DNA of 64,000 nucleotides from JAWPMT01 sp965267435 (GTDB lineage: Bacteria > Bacteroidota > Bacteroidia > Cytophagales > Cyclobacteriaceae), in contig OZ253960.1 of NCBI GenBank assembly GCA_965267435.1, positions 3,782,001-3,846,000 of the forward strand. The letters are read 5' to 3'. This document shows, piece after piece, positions 8,459-16,108 of the stretch (the first letter of the stretch is position 1; every line of letters starts with the position of its first letter). The notes beneath the pieces were generated by a model, which saw only the letters and a list, made by a program, of their open reading frames with translations, ran no database searches and had not been told where the DNA came from. The position numbers and the translations under genes were made by a program.

Positions 8459-10861
8459 CTAGGCAATACCGTCCATGGACGATGTTGAGAGCACCTGGGT
8501 GAGTTTCGCCCGGAGGTCCTTGGGGTGGAAGGGCTTGAGTACATAGCCATCCATGCCTGCCTGACGGATCTGTTGTTCTTGCTCGGCAATGGTGGAAGCC
8601 GTGAGCGCTACAATGGGTAACTTAGGAAAGCCTTTCTTGATTTCTCGCGTGGCCGCATAGCCATCCATTATGGGCATATGCAAGTCCATCAGTACAAGAT
8701 CATAAGGCTCTTCTTTCACCAGCTTGATGGCGTCCTCACCATTGCTGGCCTTACCAAGCTTCATACCCCAACGACTCAAGAACTCCTCGGCGATCACCAT
8801 ATTCATGATATTGTCTTCGACGACGAGGACACGTTTACCTTCCAGAATGCCGAGGTTCTCAGGGACCTCTACCCGCTCAGGTTCGGCCACAACTGATTCG
8901 AAGGATTTATCCAGTTTTATTACAAAGGAGAAAACTGACCCCTCACCCAGCTGGCTGCTCACATGGATCTTGCTTCCATAGATGCCAAGGATTCCCCTCA
9001 CAATCGACAGCCCAAGGCCCGTCCCGCCAAATTCTCTGGTGGTCGACGAACTGGCCTGCGTGAAGCGCTCGAAGATCTGCTCCATCTTCTCTTTACGAAT
9101 ACCAATACCAGTATCGGCCACCCGAAACTCCAGCACTTGCGCATCCGGTCGATCGTGTACTACTGTAATCTCCAAATCCACGCGCCCTCTCTCGGTAAAT
9201 TTCAGGGCGTTATTAATGAGGTTATTGAGCACCTGTGCCATTCGGACCGGATCTGCCAACAGATTGTCATGGAGATTAGGGTCAATGGAAAGCCCCAACT
9301 CAATCTTCTTCAGGTCCGCCTCTCCTATATAACCTTTAATAATCTTAGTGGCATGTGATCCTAGATCGGTCGGCAAATACTCCAATGTGAGAGATCCTGA
9401 CTCAATCTTGTTGAAGTCGAGTATGTCATTGATCAGTGACGTCAAGTTCTCCGCAGAAAAGGTCAGCGACTCGAGGTTTTTAACCTGGTCTGGTCGGGGG
9501 TTATTCCTGAGTACAAGGTGTGACATCCCCACGATGGCGTTGAGAGGAGTGCGGATCTCATGAGAGATGGTTGCAAGGAAATCGGTCTTGGCTTCACTGG
9601 CTATTTCTGCCCGCTCCTTCGCCTTCTTCAGTGAGTAAGAAAACTGATGCGATAGTAGCAGCGATTGCGAAAAGAAAAAGACGATATAGCCCCAAAATGA
9701 AACGTCACCACGAGCTTCGAGAAGCTCAAAATAGGCCAGGATGTTGTAGCTAAATACAAATAGGACGACCACCGTACTCATCAACGCGTAGAGTGACCCC
9801 GGGCGTCGATGTCTCCAGGCCTGCAAATACACCCAGATCGCGTAAGCAAAGGCCATGAAAAGGAATATCAAATAAGGTCGAAGAATCTGGGTGGAATAGG
9901 CCATGGGCAGGACCACGCAGGACGCTATGATGGTCCACGAGCCTATACGAATGACATTGAAAACGAACTTGGATGTCTCTTCCGGGTACAGGTGGAGTAC
10001 AAATCGCGAAAAGCAAAGGACGCTGATATACAGCGAAATGTATTCCAGGCGGTAAGCAAGCCACCATGGATAATCTTCCAGCAGTGAATGCAATACGTAG
10101 AAACCCGATCCAATGATCCGGTAGCTGTAGGCCAGACAAAAGAGTGAAAAGAAGAGGATTGCTGCCTGCTGCCGGCCAAAGAAGTACAGACCTAGGAAAA
10201 AGAGCCCTCCCATGAGCAGGCAACCAGTCAATATGAGATCATAAGCGAGATGGTTGGTATGGATCCTGTGAATGGCTTGATTCTCCCCAAAAACGATCGG
10301 CTTCACCAAACCTGCTCGTGCATGATGAAAATTGGCGATTTGTAGTACAAGGTCGACAGTATCAGAACTGGTCGGATAGAGGTCCACCATCTGAGGTCGC
10401 CATTCGGGCCGATACTCGTGTTTGTTTTCCCCCACCTTGCCATTGCTGGCCAGGAGTACACCATCCTGATACAGCTCATAGCTCAGGTACATATGCTCGA
10501 GTATCATCGAATAATGGGCCTGCTGAGGCAGCAAGACCCTGATGTGGTAAGTAGCGTAGCCATCAGAGCCCAGAGGCTCGCCATCTACTTCCAAATTGTG
10601 CCAATAGGATGGAAAGGAAACGGTTCGACGGTTCGAGGAATCTAATTGGCGCACCTCACGTGCCAGTTCATGCCAATAAAAAGGCACTTGTCCTGCTATA
10701 GCTACGGGGTCACGCAGATCGACATTGCGCAGGTCGAGCACACCGTCTTCTACTGTGGGATGATTGGATGATTGAGTTGCCGCCAGAACGCCAGGAGCCG
10801 TCCCGAGTAGCAGAGCTACTAGCAATAAGCCTGGAAAGCTGCGAAGAGGACTCGAATTCAT
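8459..10861 (-). CDS. Hybrid sensor histidine kinase/response regulator with 7TM (7TMR-DISM-type) sensor
   Basis: About 800 residues. In order: a signal peptide, a periplasmic sensing domain up to about residue 190 (YATYHIRVLLPQQAHYSM, jelly-roll-like), then seven membrane helices at about 205-400 typical of the 7TMR-DISM class. A HisKA domain follows near 425-490 with phospho-acceptor His in SHEIRTPLN, then an HATPase domain near 540-655 (N box NNLINNALKF, G boxes DTGIGI and GGTGLGLS). The C-terminal receiver domain from about 675 has its phospho-Asp in LVLMDLHMP and a conserved KPF lysine. It should sense an extracytoplasmic ligand and relay phosphate internally. No output regulator is encoded next to it, so the target lies elsewhere. 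The ATG at 10861 was chosen over an adjacent upstream TTG. Confidence 0.92.
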   Translation of the reverse strand: MNSSPLRSFPGLLLVALLLGTAPGVLAATQSSNHPTVEDGVLDLRNVDLRDPVAIAGQVPFYWHELAREVRQLDSSNRRTVSFPSYWHNLEVDGEPLGSDGYATYHIRVLLPQQAHYSMILEHMYLSYELYQDGVLLASNGKVGENKHEYRPEWRPQMVDLYPTSSDTVDLVLQIANFHHARAGLVKPIVFGENQAIHRIHTNHLAYDLILTGCLLMGGLFFLGLYFFGRQQAAILFFSLFCLAYSYRIIGSGFYVLHSLLEDYPWWLAYRLEYISLYISVLCFSRFVLHLYPEETSKFVFNVIRIGSWTIIASCVVLPMAYSTQILRPYLIFLFMAFAYAIWVYLQAWRHRRPGSLYALMSTVVVLFVFSYNILAYFELLEARGDVSFWGYIVFFFSQSLLLSHQFSYSLKKAKERAEIASEAKTDFLATISHEIRTPLNAIVGMSHLVLRNNPRPDQVKNLESLTFSAENLTSLINDILDFNKIESGSLTLEYLPTDLGSHATKIIKGYIGEADLKKIELGLSIDPNLHDNLLADPVRMAQVLNNLINNALKFTERGRVDLEITVVHDRPDAQVLEFRVADTGIGIRKEKMEQIFERFTQASSSTTREFGGTGLGLSIVRGILGIYGSKIHVSSQLGEGSVFSFVIKLDKSFESVVAEPERVEVPENLGILEGKRVLVVEDNIMNMVIAEEFLSRWGMKLGKASNGEDAIKLVKEEPYDLVLMDLHMPIMDGYAATREIKKGFPKLPIVALTASTIAEQEQQIRQAGMDGYVLKPFHPKDLRAKLTQVLSTSSMDGIA

Positions 10862-11138
10862 CAAACTGGTTATAATGACGGTGTTTGCAATCGGAAAATA
10901 GCAAATCTCAGGGAAACTTTCTCCAAGCGCTATGGACTTTGCAGCCTTTCGAAGCGCAGCCTACCCCTCGACCCGATTTCTGCCCATCTCCAACAACAAA
11001 AATATGACGCAAGAGGCTGTCTGCCACGAGGCATCGGGTGATTTTGCGTTGAGCCCCAACTTTAGCGCGCTAAGTCGGTCAGATGTCCGCGCAGAACTGG
11101 TCTGCGACCCGTCGCCAACCTATCACCCCTATCAATGG
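10862..11138. other. Intergenic region upstream of the histidine kinase gene
   Basis: About 277 bp without a convincing gene; the one open frame here has no family-like features. On the minus strand a TATTTTTG element (about 11000-11007) could serve as a -7 box for the kinase gene, which would give a leader of roughly 130 nt, but no matching TTG was found at the expected distance. No clear terminator was seen. Confidence 0.3.
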
Positions 11139-12761
11139 CTACACGGGCATCAGAAATTGTTCTCTCTGCGACCGAATCTGGTCTGAGGCGACGTAATCGT
11201 CGTAAGTGGTGAGTTTGTCCATTTGACCACTTGGGAAGATCTCGATGATCCGATTGGCAATCGAGTTGGTAAACTCATGATCGTGTGATGTGAAGAGTAC
11301 AGTACCCGGAAAATCCTTCAGCGAATTATTAAAAGCAGTGATCGACTCCAAATCCAGGTGGTTCGTTGGTTCATCGAGGATCAACAAGTTGCCTTGAGCG
11401 AGCATCATTCGTGCAATCATGCAACGGACTTTTTCCCCTCCAGAGAGCACCTTCGCACTCTTGAACGTCTCCTCACCCGAAAACAGCATCTTCCCAAGGA
11501 AACCACGAATGAAAACATCGTCGGCCTCACCTATGGCAAATTGACGCAACCAATCAATAAGGTTGTCATCGACGTCGAAAAACGCCTCGTTGTCGTTGGG
11601 CAGGTAGGCGGTGGTGATGGTCTGGCCAAACTTAAACTCACCGGCATCTGCCTTCATATGGCCCGTCAGAATCTCAAAGAGTGCGGTGGTCGTAAGACCA
11701 CTATCGCTAAGGAATGCGATCTTATCGCCCTTGTTGACCCGGAAGTCCAGATTATCGAAAAGTTGAATGCCGTCCGATTGCTTGGAGAGCCCTTCCACAT
11801 GCAGGATCTGATCCCCGGCTGGTCGCTCCTGTGTAAAAATGATCGCAGGATATCGACGGGACGAAGGCTGAATGTCGTCGACACTGATTTTATCCAATAA
11901 CTTCCGGCGGCTGGTCGCCTGTTTTGATTTGGCTGCATTGGCTGCGAACCTCGAGATGAACTCTTGCAATTCTTTCTTCTTCTCTTCAGCCTTTTTGTTG
12001 GCGGCGTTTCTCTGCTGCAGAGCCAACTGGGAGGAATGATACCAGAACGAGTAGTTACCGGTGTATAGCTTGACCTGTGAGAAGTCAATATCTACTACGT
12101 GTGTGCAGACTGTATCGAGAAAGTGCCGGTCGTGAGAGACGACGATGACCGTATTTTTGAATTCCAGAAGGAAGTCTTCCAACCACGCGATGGTCTTCAG
12201 ATCAAGATCGTTAGTCGGCTCGTCGAGGATCAGCAGATCAGGGTTACCAAACAACGCCTGAGCAAGTAGCACCCGTACTTTTTGTGTTCCGTCGAGATCT
12301 TTGACGAGTCGGTAGTGGTTGTCTTCGGTGATGCCGAGACCACTGAGGAGCGCAGCCGCCTCTGGCTCCGCATTCCATCCGTCCATCTCTGCAAACTTCT
12401 CCTCCAACTCTGAGGCCTTGATCCCATCCTCTTCAGAAAAGTCAGGCTTGTTGTAGATGGCGTCCTTCTCTTGCATTACAGACCACAGTTGGTCATGGCC
12501 ACGTAGCACTGTATTCAAAACTGTCTCCTCGTCGAATTCAAAGTGATTTTGGCGCAACACGGCCATTCGCTTGTTGGGATCGAGTGTCACTCGGCCGGCA
12601 TTGGGAGAGATCTCACCAGAGAGGATTTTCAAAAAGGTAGATTTCCCGGCTCCGTTGGCACCTATGATGCCATAGCAGTTACCATCTGTGAACTTGATAT
12701 TGACGTCTTCGAACAGGATACGCTTCCCGAATTGGAGCGTCACGTTATTGGCTGTGATCAT
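11139..12761 (-). CDS. ABC-F family ATP-binding protein, YbiT-type
   Basis: A 540-residue protein with two ABC ATPase cassettes and no membrane segments. The first Walker A is GANGAGKST (about residues 35-43), with Walker B LLILDEPTND near 190. The second cassette has a degenerate Walker A (SDSGLTTTAL) but a full signature LSGGEKVR and Walker B NLLILDEPTNHLD. A charged linker of about 80 residues joins the halves. The order and sequence of the first cassette resemble YbiT, a ribosome-associated ABC-F. These proteins act on translating ribosomes rather than in transport. The degenerate second Walker A is seen directly and implies asymmetric ATP use. It is divergent from the glycosyltransferase gene, with a TACCTTTG promoter element in between. 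Confidence 0.9.
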   Translation of the reverse strand: MITANNVTLQFGKRILFEDVNIKFTDGNCYGIIGANGAGKSTFLKILSGEISPNAGRVTLDPNKRMAVLRQNHFEFDEETVLNTVLRGHDQLWSVMQEKDAIYNKPDFSEEDGIKASELEEKFAEMDGWNAEPEAAALLSGLGITEDNHYRLVKDLDGTQKVRVLLAQALFGNPDLLILDEPTNDLDLKTIAWLEDFLLEFKNTVIVVSHDRHFLDTVCTHVVDIDFSQVKLYTGNYSFWYHSSQLALQQRNAANKKAEEKKKELQEFISRFAANAAKSKQATSRRKLLDKISVDDIQPSSRRYPAIIFTQERPAGDQILHVEGLSKQSDGIQLFDNLDFRVNKGDKIAFLSDSGLTTTALFEILTGHMKADAGEFKFGQTITTAYLPNDNEAFFDVDDNLIDWLRQFAIGEADDVFIRGFLGKMLFSGEETFKSAKVLSGGEKVRCMIARMMLAQGNLLILDEPTNHLDLESITAFNNSLKDFPGTVLFTSHDHEFTNSIANRIIEIFPSGQMDKLTTYDDYVASDQIRSQREQFLMPV

Positions 12762-12781
12762 TTTCCGCTACTTTGAGGCCG

Positions 12782-12789
12782 CAAAGGTA
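12782..12789 (-). promoter_or_regulatory. Probable -7 promoter element of the ABC-F gene
   Basis: TACCTTTG on the minus strand fits the Bacteroidota -7 box TAnnTTTG and lies 20 bp upstream of the ABC-F start. No TTG is seen at the ideal 19-bp distance. Confidence 0.5.
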
Positions 12790-12805
12790 TACGAATAAAT
12801 TGGCC

Positions 12806-13807
12806 ATGATGAGGCATCCGATTATTTCTGTCATTCTACCTTTTTTCAATGCCGCCGACACCCTGGAACGTGCCGCGCATAGCATATTGGATCAGACGCT
12901 TCAGGAATTCGAATTGCTACTGGTTGACAATGGAAGCAACGATGGGTCGAACGCTATTGCAGAGCATCTGGCCGGAGATGAAAGAGTCACACTTCTTACC
13001 GAGCCAAAAAGGGGTGTGGTGTTCGCCTCCACCAAGGGCCTAATGAATAGTCAGGCACAGTACATCGCCCGTATGGACGCCGATGATGTCGCATATCCCG
13101 ACCGATTGGCACTGCAAAAGGCCTATCTGGAGAGTCATCCTGAGACAAGGATTGTATCCACTTGCGTTAAATATGAAGGCGAGGCGGCAAACGAGGGTTT
13201 TCGACAGTTTGTGGACTGGAGCAACTCTATCTTGTCGCCAGCAGAGATTGACCTGAACCGCTTCGTTGAAATGCCTGTAGTGAATCCCACACTAATGTTT
13301 CGCCGGTCAATCATCGATAAACTCGGTTGGTACACAGAAGGTGCCTACCCTGAGGACTACGAGTTGATCCTTCGATACCTTCATCACGGCGTGACGATCT
13401 CGAAGTTGCCGGAGGCACTACTTACCTGGTATGACTCCCCCGATCGACTGACAAGAAAGGACCCCAGATATAGCACCGAGTCCTTTTATGATATCAAATC
13501 CCAATATCTCGCCAGGTGGCTGGAAGTACACAATCCGTACCATCCTGATGTCTGGATCTGGGGCGCTGGTAAACTCAGCCGAAGGCGAAGTGCGAAACTG
13601 GAAGATCATGGTGTGGTAACGAGGGGCTATATAGATGTGAAAGCTCGAGAAGTCAAGCCCGAGTGCATTCACTTCGAGGACCTACCAAAAGCTGGCGGGC
13701 GCTTCGTCCTGTCCTACGTCGGTAATAGAGGTAAGAAAACAGAAATCCGGGCCTTCTTGCAAGCCAGAGGATACCATGAGGGCCGCGACTTTATACTGGC
13801 AGCGTAG
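12806..13807 (+). CDS. Glycosyltransferase family 2 with extra C-terminal domain
   Basis: A protein of about 333 residues. The GT-A domain covers roughly residues 1-230, with the opening strand ISVILPFFNAADTLE, the nucleotide-binding DNGSNDGS and the metal-binding DxD in MDADDVAYPDR. It ends with PEDYELILRYLHHG, the usual catalytic acidic region. After about residue 240 comes a domain of roughly 85 residues with a glycine-rich VWIWGAGKLSRRR segment that looks Rossmann-like; this tail is seen in a subset of GT2 enzymes. It transfers a sugar from a nucleotide donor to an unknown acceptor, presumably a surface glycan. The ATG at 12806 is preferred to an upstream TTG because upstream sequence overlaps the divergent promoter. 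Confidence 0.85.
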   Translation: MMRHPIISVILPFFNAADTLERAAHSILDQTLQEFELLLVDNGSNDGSNAIAEHLAGDERVTLLTEPKRGVVFASTKGLMNSQAQYIARMDADDVAYPDRLALQKAYLESHPETRIVSTCVKYEGEAANEGFRQFVDWSNSILSPAEIDLNRFVEMPVVNPTLMFRRSIIDKLGWYTEGAYPEDYELILRYLHHGVTISKLPEALLTWYDSPDRLTRKDPRYSTESFYDIKSQYLARWLEVHNPYHPDVWIWGAGKLSRRRSAKLEDHGVVTRGYIDVKAREVKPECIHFEDLPKAGGRFVLSYVGNRGKKTEIRAFLQARGYHEGRDFILAA

Positions 13808-13849
13808 CAGCCCAAAAAGAAAATTCTTCGAGGATATTGTGAATTTAAA

Positions 13850-13865
13850 AACTAAACTTTTAGTT
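13850..13865. promoter_or_regulatory. Palindromic operator 1 upstream of the LRR gene
   Basis: A perfect palindrome AACTAAA-CT-TTTAGTT. An almost identical copy begins exactly 18 bp later, and both end before the start codon of the leucine-rich repeat gene. The spacing suggests two dimers on nearly the same DNA face. Confidence 0.55.
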
Positions 13866-13867
13866 TT

Positions 13868-13883
13868 AACTAAATTTTTAGTT
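13868..13883. promoter_or_regulatory. Palindromic operator 2 upstream of the LRR gene
   Basis: A perfect palindrome AACTAAA-TT-TTTAGTT that ends two bases before the ATG at 13885. A bound protein here would cover the start of transcription or translation. The cognate regulator is not identifiable from the window. Confidence 0.55.
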
Positions 13884-13884
13884 C

Positions 13885-15216
13885 ATGCGAGGATTGATTA
13901 TTGGGATGTTATTTGTCCTATGCTGTTCGACAGGCGCTGATTGCCAGCGTGCAGACTTTGCAGCCATATTGGACCATTTCGAAGGAGACTCTGAGAAGGC
14001 ACGGGACTCATTGCAGCGCTACCGAACCTATGTCCGGGAAGTGGCTGCGCAAGATCGCTGGGAAGCATTGACCGAGAATAAAAGGCTGGATACGCTCAAA
14101 ACCATCGACCTTGCTTATCTGCGAATTGATACAGTCCCCACCCTTCTGCGATCGGCGGTGGGCATGGAGAAGCTAATCCTCAACCACAACCAAATTCGCA
14201 AACTGCCGCGATGGATGAAGGAGCTGCCAGAGCTAAAGCGCATCGAATGGAGCAATAATGAACTACCGAAACCCCAGGTGAAGCTCACCAAGCTCCCACA
14301 TCTCAGATCGCTAGAGTTGGAAAACAACGAGCTGACCAAGGTTAGGAAGCTCCAAAAAGCAGGAAAACTGAAACGCCTGAGCCTCGCAGGCAACAGGTTT
14401 GAATCAGTGCCGATCAAAGCATTGAAGAAGAACGACTCACTGCGGGAGGTGAGTCTCAACAAGAATCCTGGTCTCCAGTTAGGGCCCGACAAGTATTCGA
14501 AGCTTTCCATGGTGAAAGTCCTCAAGGTCCATGAGTGTGGCCTCAGTGAGTATGATCCATCCATTTATACCATGGCGTCGCTAGAGGACCTACAATTTGC
14601 CAACAATGAGATCACCGTGATTCAACCGGGCATTAGCCAATTGACCAAGCTGACGAAGTTGTCGTTTTACCAAAATCAGCTCCAGGAATTGCCCCTGGAG
14701 ATCTTCGACTTGCGAGGCCTGCAGATCATCGATCTCTATTACAATCAGCTAAAGGTGATCCCGACGGAAATCCAGCAATGGGATAGCCTGATGGTCCTTT
14801 ATCTGAGCAATAACCTCATCTATGACCTGCCGGAGGAAGTGGGTGAACTTACCGGCCTCACTCAGCTCTACCTACATCACAATCGTCTGAGTGGCCTCCC
14901 TTCTTCGCTATCGAACCTCAAGAAGCTCCATATTTTACGGATTGACCACAATTACCTGACCGAATTTCCCGAGCAGATCCTGGACCTAAGTAAGCTGGGC
15001 TACCTGGACATTTCGGAGAACGATTTGACAACATTGCCAAAGAATTTCGCCGAAAGCTTTCCCGACTTGTACCTCTTCAACTTCCTCGAGAATCCCATCG
15101 ATTTCGAAAGTCCCGGACAGGAGTTTATCTCACAGATGGTTTTTGACCTCCTGCAAAAAGGTGTTGTCTGCACGCCGAGAGTGGAAAGGGAATTCGTCGA
15201 GGAGCAAGGCCGTTGA
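13885..15216 (+). CDS. Secreted leucine-rich repeat protein
   Basis: A 443-residue protein with a signal peptide (MRGLIIGMLFVLCCSTGADCQ) followed by about 15 leucine-rich repeats of roughly 23 residues, of the form LxxLxxLxLxxNxLxxLP. Clear examples are LDISENDLTTLPKNF and LYLSNNLIYDLPEEV. LRR solenoids serve as protein-binding scaffolds; no enzymatic domain or membrane anchor is visible. The N-terminal 60 residues before the first repeat are charged and of unknown role. Two tandem palindromes sit directly before the start codon and a TAGTTTTA element overlaps the first, so expression is probably regulated. No recognisable ribosome-binding site is seen in the AT-rich leader. The specific function is unknown. 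Confidence 0.85.
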   Translation: MRGLIIGMLFVLCCSTGADCQRADFAAILDHFEGDSEKARDSLQRYRTYVREVAAQDRWEALTENKRLDTLKTIDLAYLRIDTVPTLLRSAVGMEKLILNHNQIRKLPRWMKELPELKRIEWSNNELPKPQVKLTKLPHLRSLELENNELTKVRKLQKAGKLKRLSLAGNRFESVPIKALKKNDSLREVSLNKNPGLQLGPDKYSKLSMVKVLKVHECGLSEYDPSIYTMASLEDLQFANNEITVIQPGISQLTKLTKLSFYQNQLQELPLEIFDLRGLQIIDLYYNQLKVIPTEIQQWDSLMVLYLSNNLIYDLPEEVGELTGLTQLYLHHNRLSGLPSSLSNLKKLHILRIDHNYLTEFPEQILDLSKLGYLDISENDLTTLPKNFAESFPDLYLFNFLENPIDFESPGQEFISQMVFDLLQKGVVCTPRVEREFVEEQGR

Positions 15217-15244
15217 CATCCGTTCTCGGATAGGTTTATTGCGG

Positions 15245-15252
15245 TAATTTTG
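15245..15252 (+). promoter_or_regulatory. Probable -7 promoter element of cvfB
   Basis: TAATTTTG fits TAnnTTTG and ends 5 bp before the ATG at 15258. If used, the transcript would begin at or within a base or two of the start codon, so the mRNA would be leaderless. Confidence 0.45.
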
Positions 15253-15257
15253 CGGGC

Positions 15258-16094
15258 ATGCAATTAGGCGTGTTCAACAATCTGCGTTTGCAGCGACTGA
15301 CCTCCGTAGGTGCTTTCCTTTCCGACGAGACTGGAGATGAAGTCTTACTTCCCAACAGATACGTAGCCGAAAAGGCAAAAATTGGTGATGAGGTCAGGGC
15401 TTTCGTTTACAGGGACTCAGAAGACCGCCCTGTGGCCGTCACCACACCACCCTACATAGAATTGCATCAATATGCGGCTTTGAAGGTGAAGGATGTGGGC
15501 CCGATGGGTGCATTTATGGACTGGGGTCTGGAGAAGGATCTGCTGGTGCCATTTAAGGAGCAAAAAAGCAAGATGGTGGCCGGTCAGCGCTACATTGTCT
15601 ATCTCTATCTCGACGAAAAAACCGGACGATTGGTCGGTACTGCCAAGCTTGACAAGGTGGTCCGACGAGACCTCTCAGAGCTTAGTGAGGGACAAGCCGT
15701 CACACTCCTAATCGGCGAGCGCCATGACCTCGGGTACAATGTGATCATTGACGACCTGTACAAAGGCCTGTTGTATCACAATGACATCTTTCAGGACATC
15801 CTTTTTGGGGAACGGGTTAGTGGCTACATCAAAGCGATCCGAACTGACGGTAAAATCGATGTTACGCTTCGCAAAACCGGAATGGATTACCTGGATGATG
15901 GAGCTCAAAAAATCCTCGACGAACTCCAGGATGCTGATGGATTCCTGCCCCTCCATGACAAAAGCGATCCACAAGAAATACAGCACACCCTCGAGATGAG
16001 CAAGAAACAATTCAAGCGCTCGGTGGGTATGCTGTACAAGAAGAGAATGGTCGTCATCAAAGATGACGGTATATACTTAGCTATAAAAGATTAA
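15258..16094 (+). CDS. cvfB: S1-like RNA-binding protein, CvfB family
   Basis: A 278-residue protein with the CvfB layout: three consecutive S1-like OB folds followed by a winged-helix domain. Seen directly are the first fold starting LGVFNNLRLQRLTSVGAFL, the second around VKDVGPMGAFMDWGLEKDLLVPF (about residues 75-100), the third around GYNVIIDDLYKGLLYHND, and a C-terminal KSDPQEIQHTLEMSKKQF winged helix. CvfB relatives bind RNA and influence virulence-factor expression in staphylococci; the role here is unknown. It follows the LRR gene by 41 bp but has its own promoter-like element, so it may be transcribed separately. Confidence 0.85.
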   Translation: MQLGVFNNLRLQRLTSVGAFLSDETGDEVLLPNRYVAEKAKIGDEVRAFVYRDSEDRPVAVTTPPYIELHQYAALKVKDVGPMGAFMDWGLEKDLLVPFKEQKSKMVAGQRYIVYLYLDEKTGRLVGTAKLDKVVRRDLSELSEGQAVTLLIGERHDLGYNVIIDDLYKGLLYHNDIFQDILFGERVSGYIKAIRTDGKIDVTLRKTGMDYLDDGAQKILDELQDADGFLPLHDKSDPQEIQHTLEMSKKQFKRSVGMLYKKRMVVIKDDGIYLAIKD

Positions 16095-16108
16095 CTGTAC
16101 GGTAGGGC

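Noticed and set aside
10932..11186. Open frame of 84 codons upstream of the histidine kinase
   Set aside because: Overlaps the end of the ABC-F gene on the other strand and has no signal, motif or homologous look; best read as an untranslated leader region.
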